A stretch of 64,000 nt of DNA, taken from Pseudomonas lurida (lineage in GTDB: Bacteria; Pseudomonadota; Gammaproteobacteria; Pseudomonadales; Pseudomonadaceae). The notes below the pieces were generated by a model. That model saw nothing but the letters and a program-made list of their open reading frames with translations. It did no database searches and was not told where the DNA came from. Each line of letters opens with the position of its first letter. Within the stretch, counting starts at the first letter, position 1. Of this stretch, positions 45,956-53,879 are shown piece after piece. A program made the position numbers and the translations under genes. The stretch lies in the NCBI RefSeq assembly GCF_002563895.1, contig NZ_PDJB01000001.1, positions 3,455,501-3,519,500 on the forward strand, read 5' to 3'.

Positions 45956-46570
45956 TCAATGCCCCGCCAGCGCAATCGGCGCCGGGTGGGCCAGACCGCC
46001 CCGGCACTTGAGCACCCGCACCTGCGCGGGTTTGGCCTCGACCGCCAGGCGCAAAGCCGCGGGCGAGGAATTGATCGCCTCGCTCAGGGCGCGCCAGGCG
46101 AACGCCAGGGTCTGCCCGGTTTCCGCCGCGACTTGCAGGCGCCGCAGCGCTCGGTCCTCAGCCTTGCGTGGCCAGCACAACACTGCGCCGCAACTGCCGG
46201 AACGCAGGCACTGCTCCGCCGCCCACAGGGCATCGCGCTCCTCGGCCTGGATCACCGAGAGCAGGCGTAAATCCACGCCAGCGTTCTGCCAGGCATGGGG
46301 GTAAGGCGTATAGGGCGGCGCCACCAACACAATGCGCTCCCCTGCCTTTGACAAGCGCGCCAGGGTTGGCAGCACCAGTTGCAACTCGCCGACGCCTTCC
46401 TTGGCCATGAGGATTTCACTCAAGGCCGCCTCCGGCCAGCCACCCGTGGGCAGCACTGCATCCAGCGCCGCCAGCCCGGTGGGATGCACGCTGGCCGGTG
46501 GCGCGGCAGGCCGGCCCTTCCAGACACGCCCGCCATTGAACAGCGTGTCCAGTGCAACGACGGCGCCCAT
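45956..46570 (-). CDS. imuA: ImuA, translesion synthesis accessory protein
   Basis: RecA/SulA-like accessory protein of 204 residues. HPTGLAALDAVLPTGGWPEAALSEIL resembles the start of the RecA core, but the Walker A lysine is missing. LQLVLPTLARLSKAGERIVLVAPPY follows. It is needed with ImuB and DnaE2 for damage-induced mutagenesis. Its ATG (46570) shares one base with the lexA2 stop (TGATG), so the two are coupled. Confidence 0.92.
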   Translation of the reverse strand: MGAVVALDTLFNGGRVWKGRPAAPPASVHPTGLAALDAVLPTGGWPEAALSEILMAKEGVGELQLVLPTLARLSKAGERIVLVAPPYTPYPHAWQNAGVDLRLLSVIQAEERDALWAAEQCLRSGSCGAVLCWPRKAEDRALRRLQVAAETGQTLAFAWRALSEAINSSPAALRLAVEAKPAQVRVLKCRGGLAHPAPIALAGH

Positions 46571-47187
46571 CAACCTTGCCTCACCAAACCGCAGAACACG
46601 CCTTCGATGGCCAGGTCCTGGTCGGGGCCTACCACGATGGGTTGGTACGCGGGGTTACGCGGCAGCAGGCGCACACTGTCGCCGCTGCGCTCGAAACGCT
46701 TGATGGTCACTTCGCCGTCCAGGCGCGCCACCACAATCTGCCCATTCAAGGCCTCGGCACTGCGGCGAACACCGACCAGGTCGCCGTCGAGAATGCCATC
46801 TTCGATCATCGAGTCCCCCTGCACCCGCAACAGGTAGTCCGGGGTTTTCGCGAAGGTCGACGGGTCCAGTTGAAGGCGGCTGTGCACTTCGGCATCGGCA
46901 CCGATGGGCAAGCCTGCAGCGACCCGCCCCAACACCGGCACATCCAGCCATTCCGGACGCGCCGGTTGATTGAGCAGGCGAATGCCCCGGGCCTGGTTGG
47001 GGTTGACCTCGATAAAACCGGCCTCAGTCAGCGCCAGCACATGCTTGCGCGCCACGCTGCGCGAGGCAAAGCCGAACGCCTCGGCGATCTCGGCGAGGCT
47101 GGGAGGCTGGCCTTGCTGCGCGATGCGGTCGCGGATAAAGGTCAGGATGGCGGTACGGCGGGGGGTTAGAGTCGTCATGGAGTACAT
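46570..47187 (-). CDS. lexA2: LexA2 repressor
   Basis: SOS repressor of 205 residues. The winged-helix domain carries SLAEIAEAFGFASRSVARKHVL. The Ala-Gly self-cleavage site is in GRVAAGLPIG. The catalytic Ser is in RVQGDSMIEDGI and the Lys in EVTIKRFERS, so RecA-stimulated autocleavage should work. The ATG at 47187 follows AGGAG at the proper distance; the next in-frame ATG at 47178 is a possible alternative. As in P. putida lexA2 it heads the imuA-imuB-dnaE2 operon and should repress it through the box at 47181-47194. Confidence 0.94.
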   Translation of the reverse strand: MYSMTTLTPRRTAILTFIRDRIAQQGQPPSLAEIAEAFGFASRSVARKHVLALTEAGFIEVNPNQARGIRLLNQPARPEWLDVPVLGRVAAGLPIGADAEVHSRLQLDPSTFAKTPDYLLRVQGDSMIEDGILDGDLVGVRRSAEALNGQIVVARLDGEVTIKRFERSGDSVRLLPRNPAYQPIVVGPDQDLAIEGVFCGLVRQG

Positions 47188-47194
47188 TTGTACT
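47181..47194. promoter_or_regulatory. LexA2 box over the lexA2 ribosome-binding site and start
   Basis: AGTACATTTGTACT is a perfect AGTAC-N4-GTACT palindrome, close to the AGTAC-N4-GTGCT box reported for Pseudomonas LexA2. It covers the AGGAG segment and the ATG at 47187, so it lies downstream of the promoter. A plausible promoter (TTGTCA, 18 or 19 bases, CTATTG/TATTGT) is further upstream on the same strand. Confidence 0.85.
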
Positions 47195-47387
47195 CCTGTG
47201 GGAAATTTCTGACAATAGCCGCCAGTCGCGTGGGCGTGACAAGAGTCATCGAAACTTCCCACATAACGGTCGGAGAAGCTCTACTCCGCGCCCCTAAAAA
47301 GGTCTGCAAAGTCCTTCGCCTGAATACACAGTGCGAGGGATTGCAGATGGCGTTATTTGTTTGGGCCCCGGTTGATGGGGCTGCCTC

Positions 47388-50300
47388 ATGTTCGAAGTGA
47401 CCAGCCAAACCATCGGATTGTTGGTACTGGCCACCATGGATTCAACGACGCGGGACGTCGAATCCGTCATCAGCGACTTCAAGCGCTGCCTCAATCACTA
47501 CGACGCCTGGGCCGAGAGCTTTTTCAGCTTTTCGGCGCTGGATATCGAGCAGGTATTCAAGGTCGGGGATGAAGTGGCACTGGTTGCTCCGATCGACCGT
47601 TCGCTGTTTCCCAGCACCACCACCGCAACCTGCCAGGCAGACGGCACGCTGACCCTGGTGCACATGTTCCAGAGTGCTCGATTCGTACCCATTGGCAATA
47701 CGCCAGTGATGGTGCAACGCATTGATCCAAAGGGTGGCCCGCTTGGGGAGCCCCTCCATAGAACCATCGGGCCCAGCGGCATTCTCGAAATCAAGGAATG
47801 TGATCGCAACCAGCAGTACCGGGTCAGTTTCTACCCCAACGTTTCCAAAGCGCATTTCAAGGCGCTGTACACCTCTTACCAGTCGGTAATCGCACTGCTG
47901 GAAAGTTGGCTGCGCAACGAATGGGGCAGCACTTTCGAGCCGCTGTGGAAGAGTTACTCCGAAGCTAACGTCCTCAAGCGCTACCTTTCGCTGCATCAAG
48001 CCTACGCACGCGGGTTTGGTGAAGCGCTGTATTCGCTCTGGGATACCATCAAGCAGCTGTTCCAGTGGCTTTCGGACCCATGGGGTCATGCCGAAAAACT
48101 GCTGCATTACCTGTCCCAGGACGAATTTGAAAAGCTGCTGAAGCTCGGTGCTGAAAGCATCGCAAAGGGCTTGCTGGTGCTCAGCGATGAGCCGCTGCTG
48201 TTCATCTATCTGTCGGCAATGGTTAGCTGGATGCGCATGCTACCGCCGCCTTACATGAACGAGTTACTGGGGGAAATCAGCGCCGAAGTATTGATCAATT
48301 TGCTGCTGTGTCTCGCCACTGCCGGGATGGGGATGGCGGTGCGCATGAGTGCGAAGCTAATTAACGGCATCAAGTCTCAGCGTGCGCGCAGCGGGTTGGA
48401 GCACATGGGTGCACAGTTCGGAAAGTTTCGCGTGGATGATCACGCGGAGGTAGCCAAGCCGTTGTTGCTGGGCAGCGCAGCGACACCGATCCGGGTGATT
48501 CCAGATGTGCCTTTGAAGGTTGGGGATCAGGTGGTTTCCAACCCGGTGCCGCTGGTTCGGGACAAGGCCACGCAACGGACGGTGTTGGTGCGCCAGGAGC
48601 CTGTGGATGACGTGCCGTCTACTGCTCGCAATCCCAATGGGGATGCCGCTGCGTCGTCGGACAAAACCGCCACGAACGGTTGCCCGGTGTCGATGGTCAC
48701 GGGCGAGGAACTGCTGACCCTGACCGATGGGACGCTGGACGGGATTTTGCCGTTTGAGTGGACACGCTTGTACCGCACCAGTGCAGTGGAAGTGGACTGC
48801 GGGTTGGGGTTTGGCTGGAGTCACTCGCTGGCGCATCGGCTTATGGTTGAGGGGGATTCGGTTGTATGGACCGATCATGAAAACCGCTCGACCACCCTGC
48901 CCTTGCCCACCGTTTCTCGGCCTGCAATCACCAATAGCCTGGCCGAAGCGGCGGTCTACCTGGGGACTGTGCCTGATGAACTGGTGCTGGCTCAGTCGTC
49001 ACGTTTCTACCACTTTCGCGACGGTGTGCTGACAGCGATCAGCGATGCGTATGACAACCGGTTGCGCATTTGCCGGGATGTTCTGGGGCGCATTGAGCGC
49101 CTGGATAACGGTATCGGGCGCTCACTGTTTTTGCGCTATGCCTCGGGCCGGATCGTGGCGGTGGACTACCAGGTTCAACGCGTCGTGGATGAGGGTCCGT
49201 ATGTGTGGGTGACGGAGCAGACCGTCGTTTCCTACGCCTATGACGACGCTGGACGACTGATTTCGGCGACCAATGCGGTCGGTGAAAGTGAGGTTTATCG
49301 GTACGACGCTCAGCACGTGATTCTTGAGCGTGGATTGGCCGGTGGGGCGAGTTTCTATTGGGAGTGGGAACGGTCTGGCAAGGCCGCGCGGTGTGTCCGG
49401 CATTGGGCGAGTTTCTCGCAGATGGATACGCGGTATGCCTGGGATGACAACGGGCAGGTCACGGTGTTTAACGCCGACGGCAGCCAGGAAGTCTACGTGC
49501 ATGACCAGCGGGCGCGGCTGGTGCAGCGGGTGGATCCGGAGGGGGCCGAGCACTTCAAGTCCTACGATGACAAAGGCCGGCTGACGGTTGAGCAGGATCC
49601 TCTCGGTGCGATCACGGCGTATCAATACGACGAAGCCGGACACCTGGTGGCGTTGTTTCCGGGGGATGACGAGCCGACCACCTACGAGCATGACAACGGG
49701 TTCGTACGGGTTGTGCGGCGTGGTGAAGCCGTCTGGAAATACGAGCGGAATGACCAGGGCGACGTTACGCGTAGGACCGATCCTGACGGCAACGCTACTG
49801 ACTACAGCTACAACAAATACGGGCAACTGGTTGGGGTTTGGTATCCAGACCATAGCTGTCAGCGACTGGTGTGGAATGAACGTGGGCAGTTGCTTGAGGA
49901 GCAGTTGCCCAATGGCGGCGTTAAGCGCTATCGCTATGACGATCTCGGCCGACAAGTTGCGCGTGAGGATGAGCATGGTGCGCTGACCCAACACCAGTGG
50001 GACAGCGTGGGTCGGTTGATCCGTGTAGTGCTACCGGGCGGTGCGTGCAGGGAATACAGCTACAACGCTTACGGAAAAATCACTTCCGAACGCGATGAAC
50101 TGGGGAACGTCACCCGCTACGAATACGCCGACGGCCTGCACCTGATCAGCCGCCGCATCAACGCCGATGGCAGCCAGGTCAAGTACCGCTACGACAACGT
50201 GCGTTTATTGCTGACTGAAATCGAAAACGAGGTCGGCGAGACCTACCGGCTTCAGTACCACAGCAATGGTCTGATCCAGCAGGAAACCGGGTTTGACGGC

Positions 50301-52238
50301 CAGCGTACGGCTTACGTCTACGACCTCAACGGCAACCTGCAGGAAAAGACTGAACACGGTGATGACGGTAGTCGGCTGGTTACTCGCTATGAGCGCGACC
50401 CTGCCGGTCGACTCGTAGGAAAAACCCTGCCAGACGGTAACAAGGTTGATTACGCCTACGACCGCCAAGGCAATCTCCTAAGCGTCGAAGATGGCCATTG
50501 GGCCCTGACCTACGAATACGACGTCCAAAATCGCCTCACCGCCGAACACCAAGGCTGGGGCACCCTGCGCTACGGCTACGACGCCTGCGGCCACCTTCAT
50601 AGCCTGCGCCTGCCGGACAACAACCGTCTCACCTTCAACCACGCCAAAGGTGGTCACCTCGCCACCGTCGAACTGAACGGCGAAACCCTGACCTCTCATC
50701 TCTACAAAGCCGGCCAGGAGCACCAACGCCAACAAGGCCAACTGATCAGCCACTACCACTATGACGACCAGCAGCGCCTGCACGCTCACGCCGTCACCCA
50801 GCAGGCATACACCCTTTATCAACGCCAGTACGACTACGACAAATCCAGCAACCTCACCCGCCTGCTCGACACCCGCAAAGGTGAACACCGCTACCACTAC
50901 GACCCACTAAGCCGCCTCACCCGCGCCGACCACACCCAAGACGAGCAAGAACGCTTCGGCCATGACCCCGCCGGCAACCTGCTCATGCAAAACCGCCCCG
51001 GCCCCGATATCGTCGCCGGCAATCGCCTGATGATCCAGGGCGACCACCATTACGACTACGACGCCTACGGCAACCTCATCCGCGAACGACGCGGCAAAGG
51101 CCACACCCTCGTCACCGAATACCGCTACGACTGCCAACATCGCCTGATCGGCACCACCCAACCCAACGGCCAAACCGCCAGCTACCGCTACGACCCGTTT
51201 GGGCGGCGAATCAGCAAAACCGTCGATGGCATTACGACCGAGTTCTTCTGGCAAGGCGACACACTCATCGCCGAACACCACGCGAACCGCCACCGCAGCT
51301 ACCTCTACGAACCCAACACCTTCCGCCCGCTGGCGCTGCTGAAAGGCTTCGGCCCAAAGGAAACCAAGGCCTACCACTACCAACTCGACCACCTTGGCAC
51401 CCCGCAGGAACTCACCGCTCCGGATGGCGAGATCGTCTGGTCTGCGCATTACCGTGCTTACGGCGAAATCAGCCGTCACGACATAGGAAAAGTCGACAAC
51501 CCCCTGCGCTTCCAGGGCCAATACTTCGATCAAGAAAGCGGACTGCACTACAACCGCCATCGCTACTACAATCCGGATGTTGGTCGTTACCTGACGCCGG
51601 ACCCGTTGAAGTTGGCGGGTGGGATCAATGCTTACCAGTACGTGCCCAATCCCACAGGATGGGTAGACCCGTCGGGTCTAAGCTCGTGCCCAGGTGGAGA
51701 TGGCTGCAAACCAAGTACCAACGCTCAGAATCCAACAAAGAGCGCTGATCACGGAGAGCCTGCGTTACCGCAAGTGATTCGCGCGGAAAGACAGGCGAAA
51801 ATAGATGTGCTTGCCGAATCAAATGCTCATCGGCGTTTATCGGAGCTCGAGGCATCAATTCCGGGGGCGCACTTTTTAGAAAAGCACGGCGCCCAAACGT
51901 CACTAGAATCTCAACTGGAGCGGGTAAAGACCGCTAGAAACCCTACCACAGGGGAAATTGAAACCTTCGACAGGGGGAGAAGAACGGGAGAACCACGGCC
52001 TCCCAGTGCAGCTACGCACTTTTTGAGCCACCGAGATCAGCTCAATGCGATTGATCGAGCAATTTTGATCTTCAAACTTAATGGTCGATCTTTAGCGTCA
52101 AAACCAATGCACATGGGGAAAATAGTCGGCGAAGGGTATAAAAGAGACAGAATGACCTATGGAAAACAAACAAAGGCAGTTGTACATTTAAATACTGATG
52201 GCCAGCCGATAACTGTCTACTCGGAGTTTGACAAATGA
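47388..52238 (+). CDS. Rhs polymorphic toxin protein
   Basis: Giant YD-repeat protein of 1616 residues. Order: a beta-rich N-terminal region (~1-150) without a PAAR motif; a helical stretch with two membrane-like helices (~275-330); an Rhs entry domain with NGCPVSMVTGEELLTLTDG (DUF6531 type, ~425); about 30 YD-type repeats (~560-1330); the Rhs core signature ending in LTPDPLKLAGGINAYQYV and DPSGL at residue 1431. Residues 1432-1616 are the variable tip and, by analogy, the toxin: HFLEKHGAQTSLESQLERV, SAATHFLSHRDQLNAI and a C-terminal TKAVVHLNTDGQPITVY. This tip has no family I can name; a nuclease fold of the BECR type is a guess. The final part of the gene is markedly AT-richer. It overlaps the next gene by four bases. 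Confidence 0.93.
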   Translation: MFEVTSQTIGLLVLATMDSTTRDVESVISDFKRCLNHYDAWAESFFSFSALDIEQVFKVGDEVALVAPIDRSLFPSTTTATCQADGTLTLVHMFQSARFVPIGNTPVMVQRIDPKGGPLGEPLHRTIGPSGILEIKECDRNQQYRVSFYPNVSKAHFKALYTSYQSVIALLESWLRNEWGSTFEPLWKSYSEANVLKRYLSLHQAYARGFGEALYSLWDTIKQLFQWLSDPWGHAEKLLHYLSQDEFEKLLKLGAESIAKGLLVLSDEPLLFIYLSAMVSWMRMLPPPYMNELLGEISAEVLINLLLCLATAGMGMAVRMSAKLINGIKSQRARSGLEHMGAQFGKFRVDDHAEVAKPLLLGSAATPIRVIPDVPLKVGDQVVSNPVPLVRDKATQRTVLVRQEPVDDVPSTARNPNGDAAASSDKTATNGCPVSMVTGEELLTLTDGTLDGILPFEWTRLYRTSAVEVDCGLGFGWSHSLAHRLMVEGDSVVWTDHENRSTTLPLPTVSRPAITNSLAEAAVYLGTVPDELVLAQSSRFYHFRDGVLTAISDAYDNRLRICRDVLGRIERLDNGIGRSLFLRYASGRIVAVDYQVQRVVDEGPYVWVTEQTVVSYAYDDAGRLISATNAVGESEVYRYDAQHVILERGLAGGASFYWEWERSGKAARCVRHWASFSQMDTRYAWDDNGQVTVFNADGSQEVYVHDQRARLVQRVDPEGAEHFKSYDDKGRLTVEQDPLGAITAYQYDEAGHLVALFPGDDEPTTYEHDNGFVRVVRRGEAVWKYERNDQGDVTRRTDPDGNATDYSYNKYGQLVGVWYPDHSCQRLVWNERGQLLEEQLPNGGVKRYRYDDLGRQVAREDEHGALTQHQWDSVGRLIRVVLPGGACREYSYNAYGKITSERDELGNVTRYEYADGLHLISRRINADGSQVKYRYDNVRLLLTEIENEVGETYRLQYHSNGLIQQETGFDGQRTAYVYDLNGNLQEKTEHGDDGSRLVTRYERDPAGRLVGKTLPDGNKVDYAYDRQGNLLSVEDGHWALTYEYDVQNRLTAEHQGWGTLRYGYDACGHLHSLRLPDNNRLTFNHAKGGHLATVELNGETLTSHLYKAGQEHQRQQGQLISHYHYDDQQRLHAHAVTQQAYTLYQRQYDYDKSSNLTRLLDTRKGEHRYHYDPLSRLTRADHTQDEQERFGHDPAGNLLMQNRPGPDIVAGNRLMIQGDHHYDYDAYGNLIRERRGKGHTLVTEYRYDCQHRLIGTTQPNGQTASYRYDPFGRRISKTVDGITTEFFWQGDTLIAEHHANRHRSYLYEPNTFRPLALLKGFGPKETKAYHYQLDHLGTPQELTAPDGEIVWSAHYRAYGEISRHDIGKVDNPLRFQGQYFDQESGLHYNRHRYYNPDVGRYLTPDPLKLAGGINAYQYVPNPTGWVDPSGLSSCPGGDGCKPSTNAQNPTKSADHGEPALPQVIRAERQAKIDVLAESNAHRRLSELEASIPGAHFLEKHGAQTSLESQLERVKTARNPTTGEIETFDRGRRTGEPRPPSAATHFLSHRDQLNAIDRAILIFKLNGRSLASKPMHMGKIVGEGYKRDRMTYGKQTKAVVHLNTDGQPITVYSEFDK
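51591..51700 (+). repeat. End-of-core direct repeat, copy A (in rhs)
   Basis: The last part of the Rhs core, encoding LTPDPLKLAGGINAYQYVPN to DPSGLSSCP, is repeated in the same orientation at 52693-52802 with about 80-85% identity. It marks the junction between conserved core and variable tip. Confidence 0.85.
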
Positions 52239-52618
52239 ACAAAAAACCAGATTTAGAAATACTTCAAGGTCTGCTCTTCACCTATAGCATAGAAAATACG
52301 AAGAACCTGGAGCGAGAAGAAATAATAGCTTCAAAAAACATAAACAACGAAACCGAACTTTCAGAGCTTTTTGACGAACTGACAAAACCAGACTTTCTTT
52401 CATACAGAGAGGACGAGCAAGAGTGGTTCATCGAAACCATTCAGCACTTCCTATCCGCAAACAACGATTTTGAATCTGTCTTTTATTTATTCGACACCTA
52501 CTTTGAAGACAACATAATTGACAAGAGGGGCTTCATGAAAACACTGCTCAACTGCCTTAAGAAATATCAGGAAGACGCCAACACCATAAAAACCGACACT
52601 CACTTGAAACATAAATAA
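52235..52618 (+). CDS. Candidate immunity protein for the Rhs toxin
   Basis: Protein of 127 residues, acidic, helical, AT-rich (about one third GC), starting inside the rhs stop codon (ATGA). Position, size, charge and base composition are those of immunity genes of polymorphic toxins, which bind and block the toxin tip of the neighbouring gene. No family is recognised; DEQEWFIETIQHFLSANNDFESV is a likely helical surface. The sequence ends with a Lys-His tail, DTHLKHK. Function is inferred from position only. Confidence 0.75.
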   Translation: MNKKPDLEILQGLLFTYSIENTKNLEREEIIASKNINNETELSELFDELTKPDFLSYREDEQEWFIETIQHFLSANNDFESVFYLFDTYFEDNIIDKRGFMKTLLNCLKKYQEDANTIKTDTHLKHK

Positions 52619-52692
52619 ACACACTTTAGAGGCCCTGAACTCATTAGACGTTGACGACTGCCCGGCCCCTCTACTCGAAAGCGTTACACTCA

Positions 52693-52802
52693 CTGACGCC
52701 GGACCCGGCGAAGTTGGCGGGAGGGATCAATGCTTACCAGTACGTGCTCAATCCCACGGGATGGATAGACCCATTAGGCTTAAGCACGTGCCCGAATGCG
52801 AA
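52693..52802 (+). repeat. End-of-core direct repeat, copy B (displaced tip)
   Basis: Direct copy of 51591-51700, encoding LTPDPAKLAGGINAYQYVLN to DPLGLSTCP. It marks the start of a displaced Rhs tip. The sequence before it (52619-52692) has no Rhs similarity. Confidence 0.85.
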
Positions 52803-53285
52803 TAGCTGTAAGTCACACACAACCACAGAAAATCCAAACACACAGATAACGGTAGACGAGGGTATTTCCTCGCTACCAGTGTCAAGTAAAAAGCAAGCAT
52901 ATTTATATCGAGGAGACTCAAGACACCCAGACGAAATATTTGAAACCGGCTTTAATAGCAGAGGAAAAAGTACAAACCTTTACTTGCACACGCAAATAAT
53001 GCGAGCCCACCAAGCAATTTTTTCAGCACATCAGTAGTACGAGAGCAAGGGCTGATGTTCGCAACATCCTTTGGACTCGAGGAAGGCTATTTTTACACCC
53101 TAAGAAAAATCCCAAGACGGGATGTCAACAAAAAGCTAGGCAATTTTTCAGACTATAAAAAAGAGCATGAAATTGCTATACCAAACGGTATAGACACCAA
53201 GGATATTCTAGGCGCCACACCCGTTCATGATGATGGAACACATAAAGGCTACTCACTAGTCAACCCAAATAGAAATAACTCATGA
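52693..53285 (+). pseudogene. Displaced Rhs tip with frameshifted ADP-ribosyltransferase toxin
   Basis: It begins with an Rhs core end (LTPDPAKLAGGINAYQYVLN, DPLGL) and then, in the same frame, encodes YLYRGDSRHPDEIFETGF (codon for the first Arg at 52909). That frame stops at 53035. From about 52975-52985 the reading continues one frame back as LLAHANNASPPSNFFSTSVV and, further on, KKEHEIAIPNGIDTKDILGA, ending at 53285. Joined, the three motifs R (YRGDSR), STS (53025-53033) and E-x-E (EHE, 53163-53171) are those of cholera-toxin-A1/pertussis-S1 type mono-ADP-ribosyltransferases. One base deletion explains the break. There is no start codon or ribosome-binding site of its own, so it is a silent cassette; after repair and recombination through the repeat it could replace the tip of the main rhs. 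Confidence 0.85.
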
Positions 53286-53671
53286 AAAAGCTCGATATCA
53301 CCATCATCAAAAACGCGCAAAGAGAGACAGCTAGGCTTGAACTCGACAGAACGACGTCAACGCTTTCCATAACATTCGCTGACGGCATGCAAAAAACATA
53401 TTCCGACACAGACATATATACGTGCTTTGGATTAAAAATAAGAAAATTTTGTGAAATAACCTTTCTCCGTAAGGGCTCAAAAATAAATGTTTACCCTTCC
53501 GCAATGGTCTCACAGATGTCAAGCGGAGTAGTTGCTTATGAGGTAACAATGGGCGACCCCGATGCAGAACTCGTCCGTATATTCGATTACGAAGAAAACA
53601 ACCTCACAAACGATATCAATGAACAGATCGCTTACCGGCTTAAGTGGTCTGATTCTCTACAACGCAGTTAA
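53282..53671 (+). CDS. Candidate immunity protein for the ADP-ribosyltransferase tip
   Basis: Intact protein of 129 residues, AT-rich, whose ATG lies in the stop codon of the ART cassette (ATGA overlap). It is predicted to be mainly beta: MKKLDITIIKNAQRETARLE, LSITFADGMQKTYSDTDIY and GVVAYEVTMGDPDAELVRIF. The position makes it the likely immunity partner of the broken toxin; retaining it would still protect against siblings that carry the working form. The C-terminal IFDYEENNLTNDINEQI recurs in a fragment just downstream. No known family. Confidence 0.7.
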   Translation: MKKLDITIIKNAQRETARLELDRTTSTLSITFADGMQKTYSDTDIYTCFGLKIRKFCEITFLRKGSKINVYPSAMVSQMSSGVVAYEVTMGDPDAELVRIFDYEENNLTNDINEQIAYRLKWSDSLQRS

Positions 53672-53675
53672 TACC

Positions 53676-53744
53676 GTTCATATATTTGACTATGAGGAGG
53701 AAAACCTGACAAACGATTCACAAGAACAGATTGACCTCTTTTAA
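53676..53744 (+). pseudogene. 3' fragment of a second, related immunity gene
   Basis: In a third frame the bases encode VHIFDYEEENLTNDSQEQID plus a two-residue end, then TAA. This matches VRIFDYEENNLTNDINEQIA of the preceding gene at 14 of 20 positions. Only the last 22 codons remain. It looks like the trace of a tandem duplication or of a former immunity allele lost by recombination. Confidence 0.75.
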
Positions 53745-53826
53745 AAACTGGCTGGCCTCTTTAGGTGCGCAGCGGCTTCAGTCCAGGCGATGGATGTTTT
53801 CAGGTAAATCGGCATCGTCTGTTGTG

Positions 53827-53843
53827 GGGCTGCTCTGCAGCCC
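53827..53843. terminator. Hairpin at the end of the Rhs locus
   Basis: GGGCTGC-TCT-GCAGCCC is a perfect seven-base-pair stem with a three-base loop between the immunity fragment and the convergent nudK gene. No T-run is visible. Confidence 0.55.
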
Positions 53844-53879
53844 AGCACAGGTCAAGCCTACTCACTACAATAAGCAGGT

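Noticed and set aside
52975..52985. Programmed -1 frameshift in the ART cassette
   Set aside because: No X-XXY-YYZ slippery heptamer is present at the change of frame, and the cassette has no start, so a mutation is simpler.
47388..53744. Prophage or transposon as the carrier of the Rhs locus
   Set aside because: No integrase, transposase, terminal repeats or tRNA gene border the region.
53562..53744. 60-codon ORF as a whole gene
   Set aside because: Its first half overprints the end of the immunity gene in another frame; only the last 23 codons, including the stop, carry a homologous signal.
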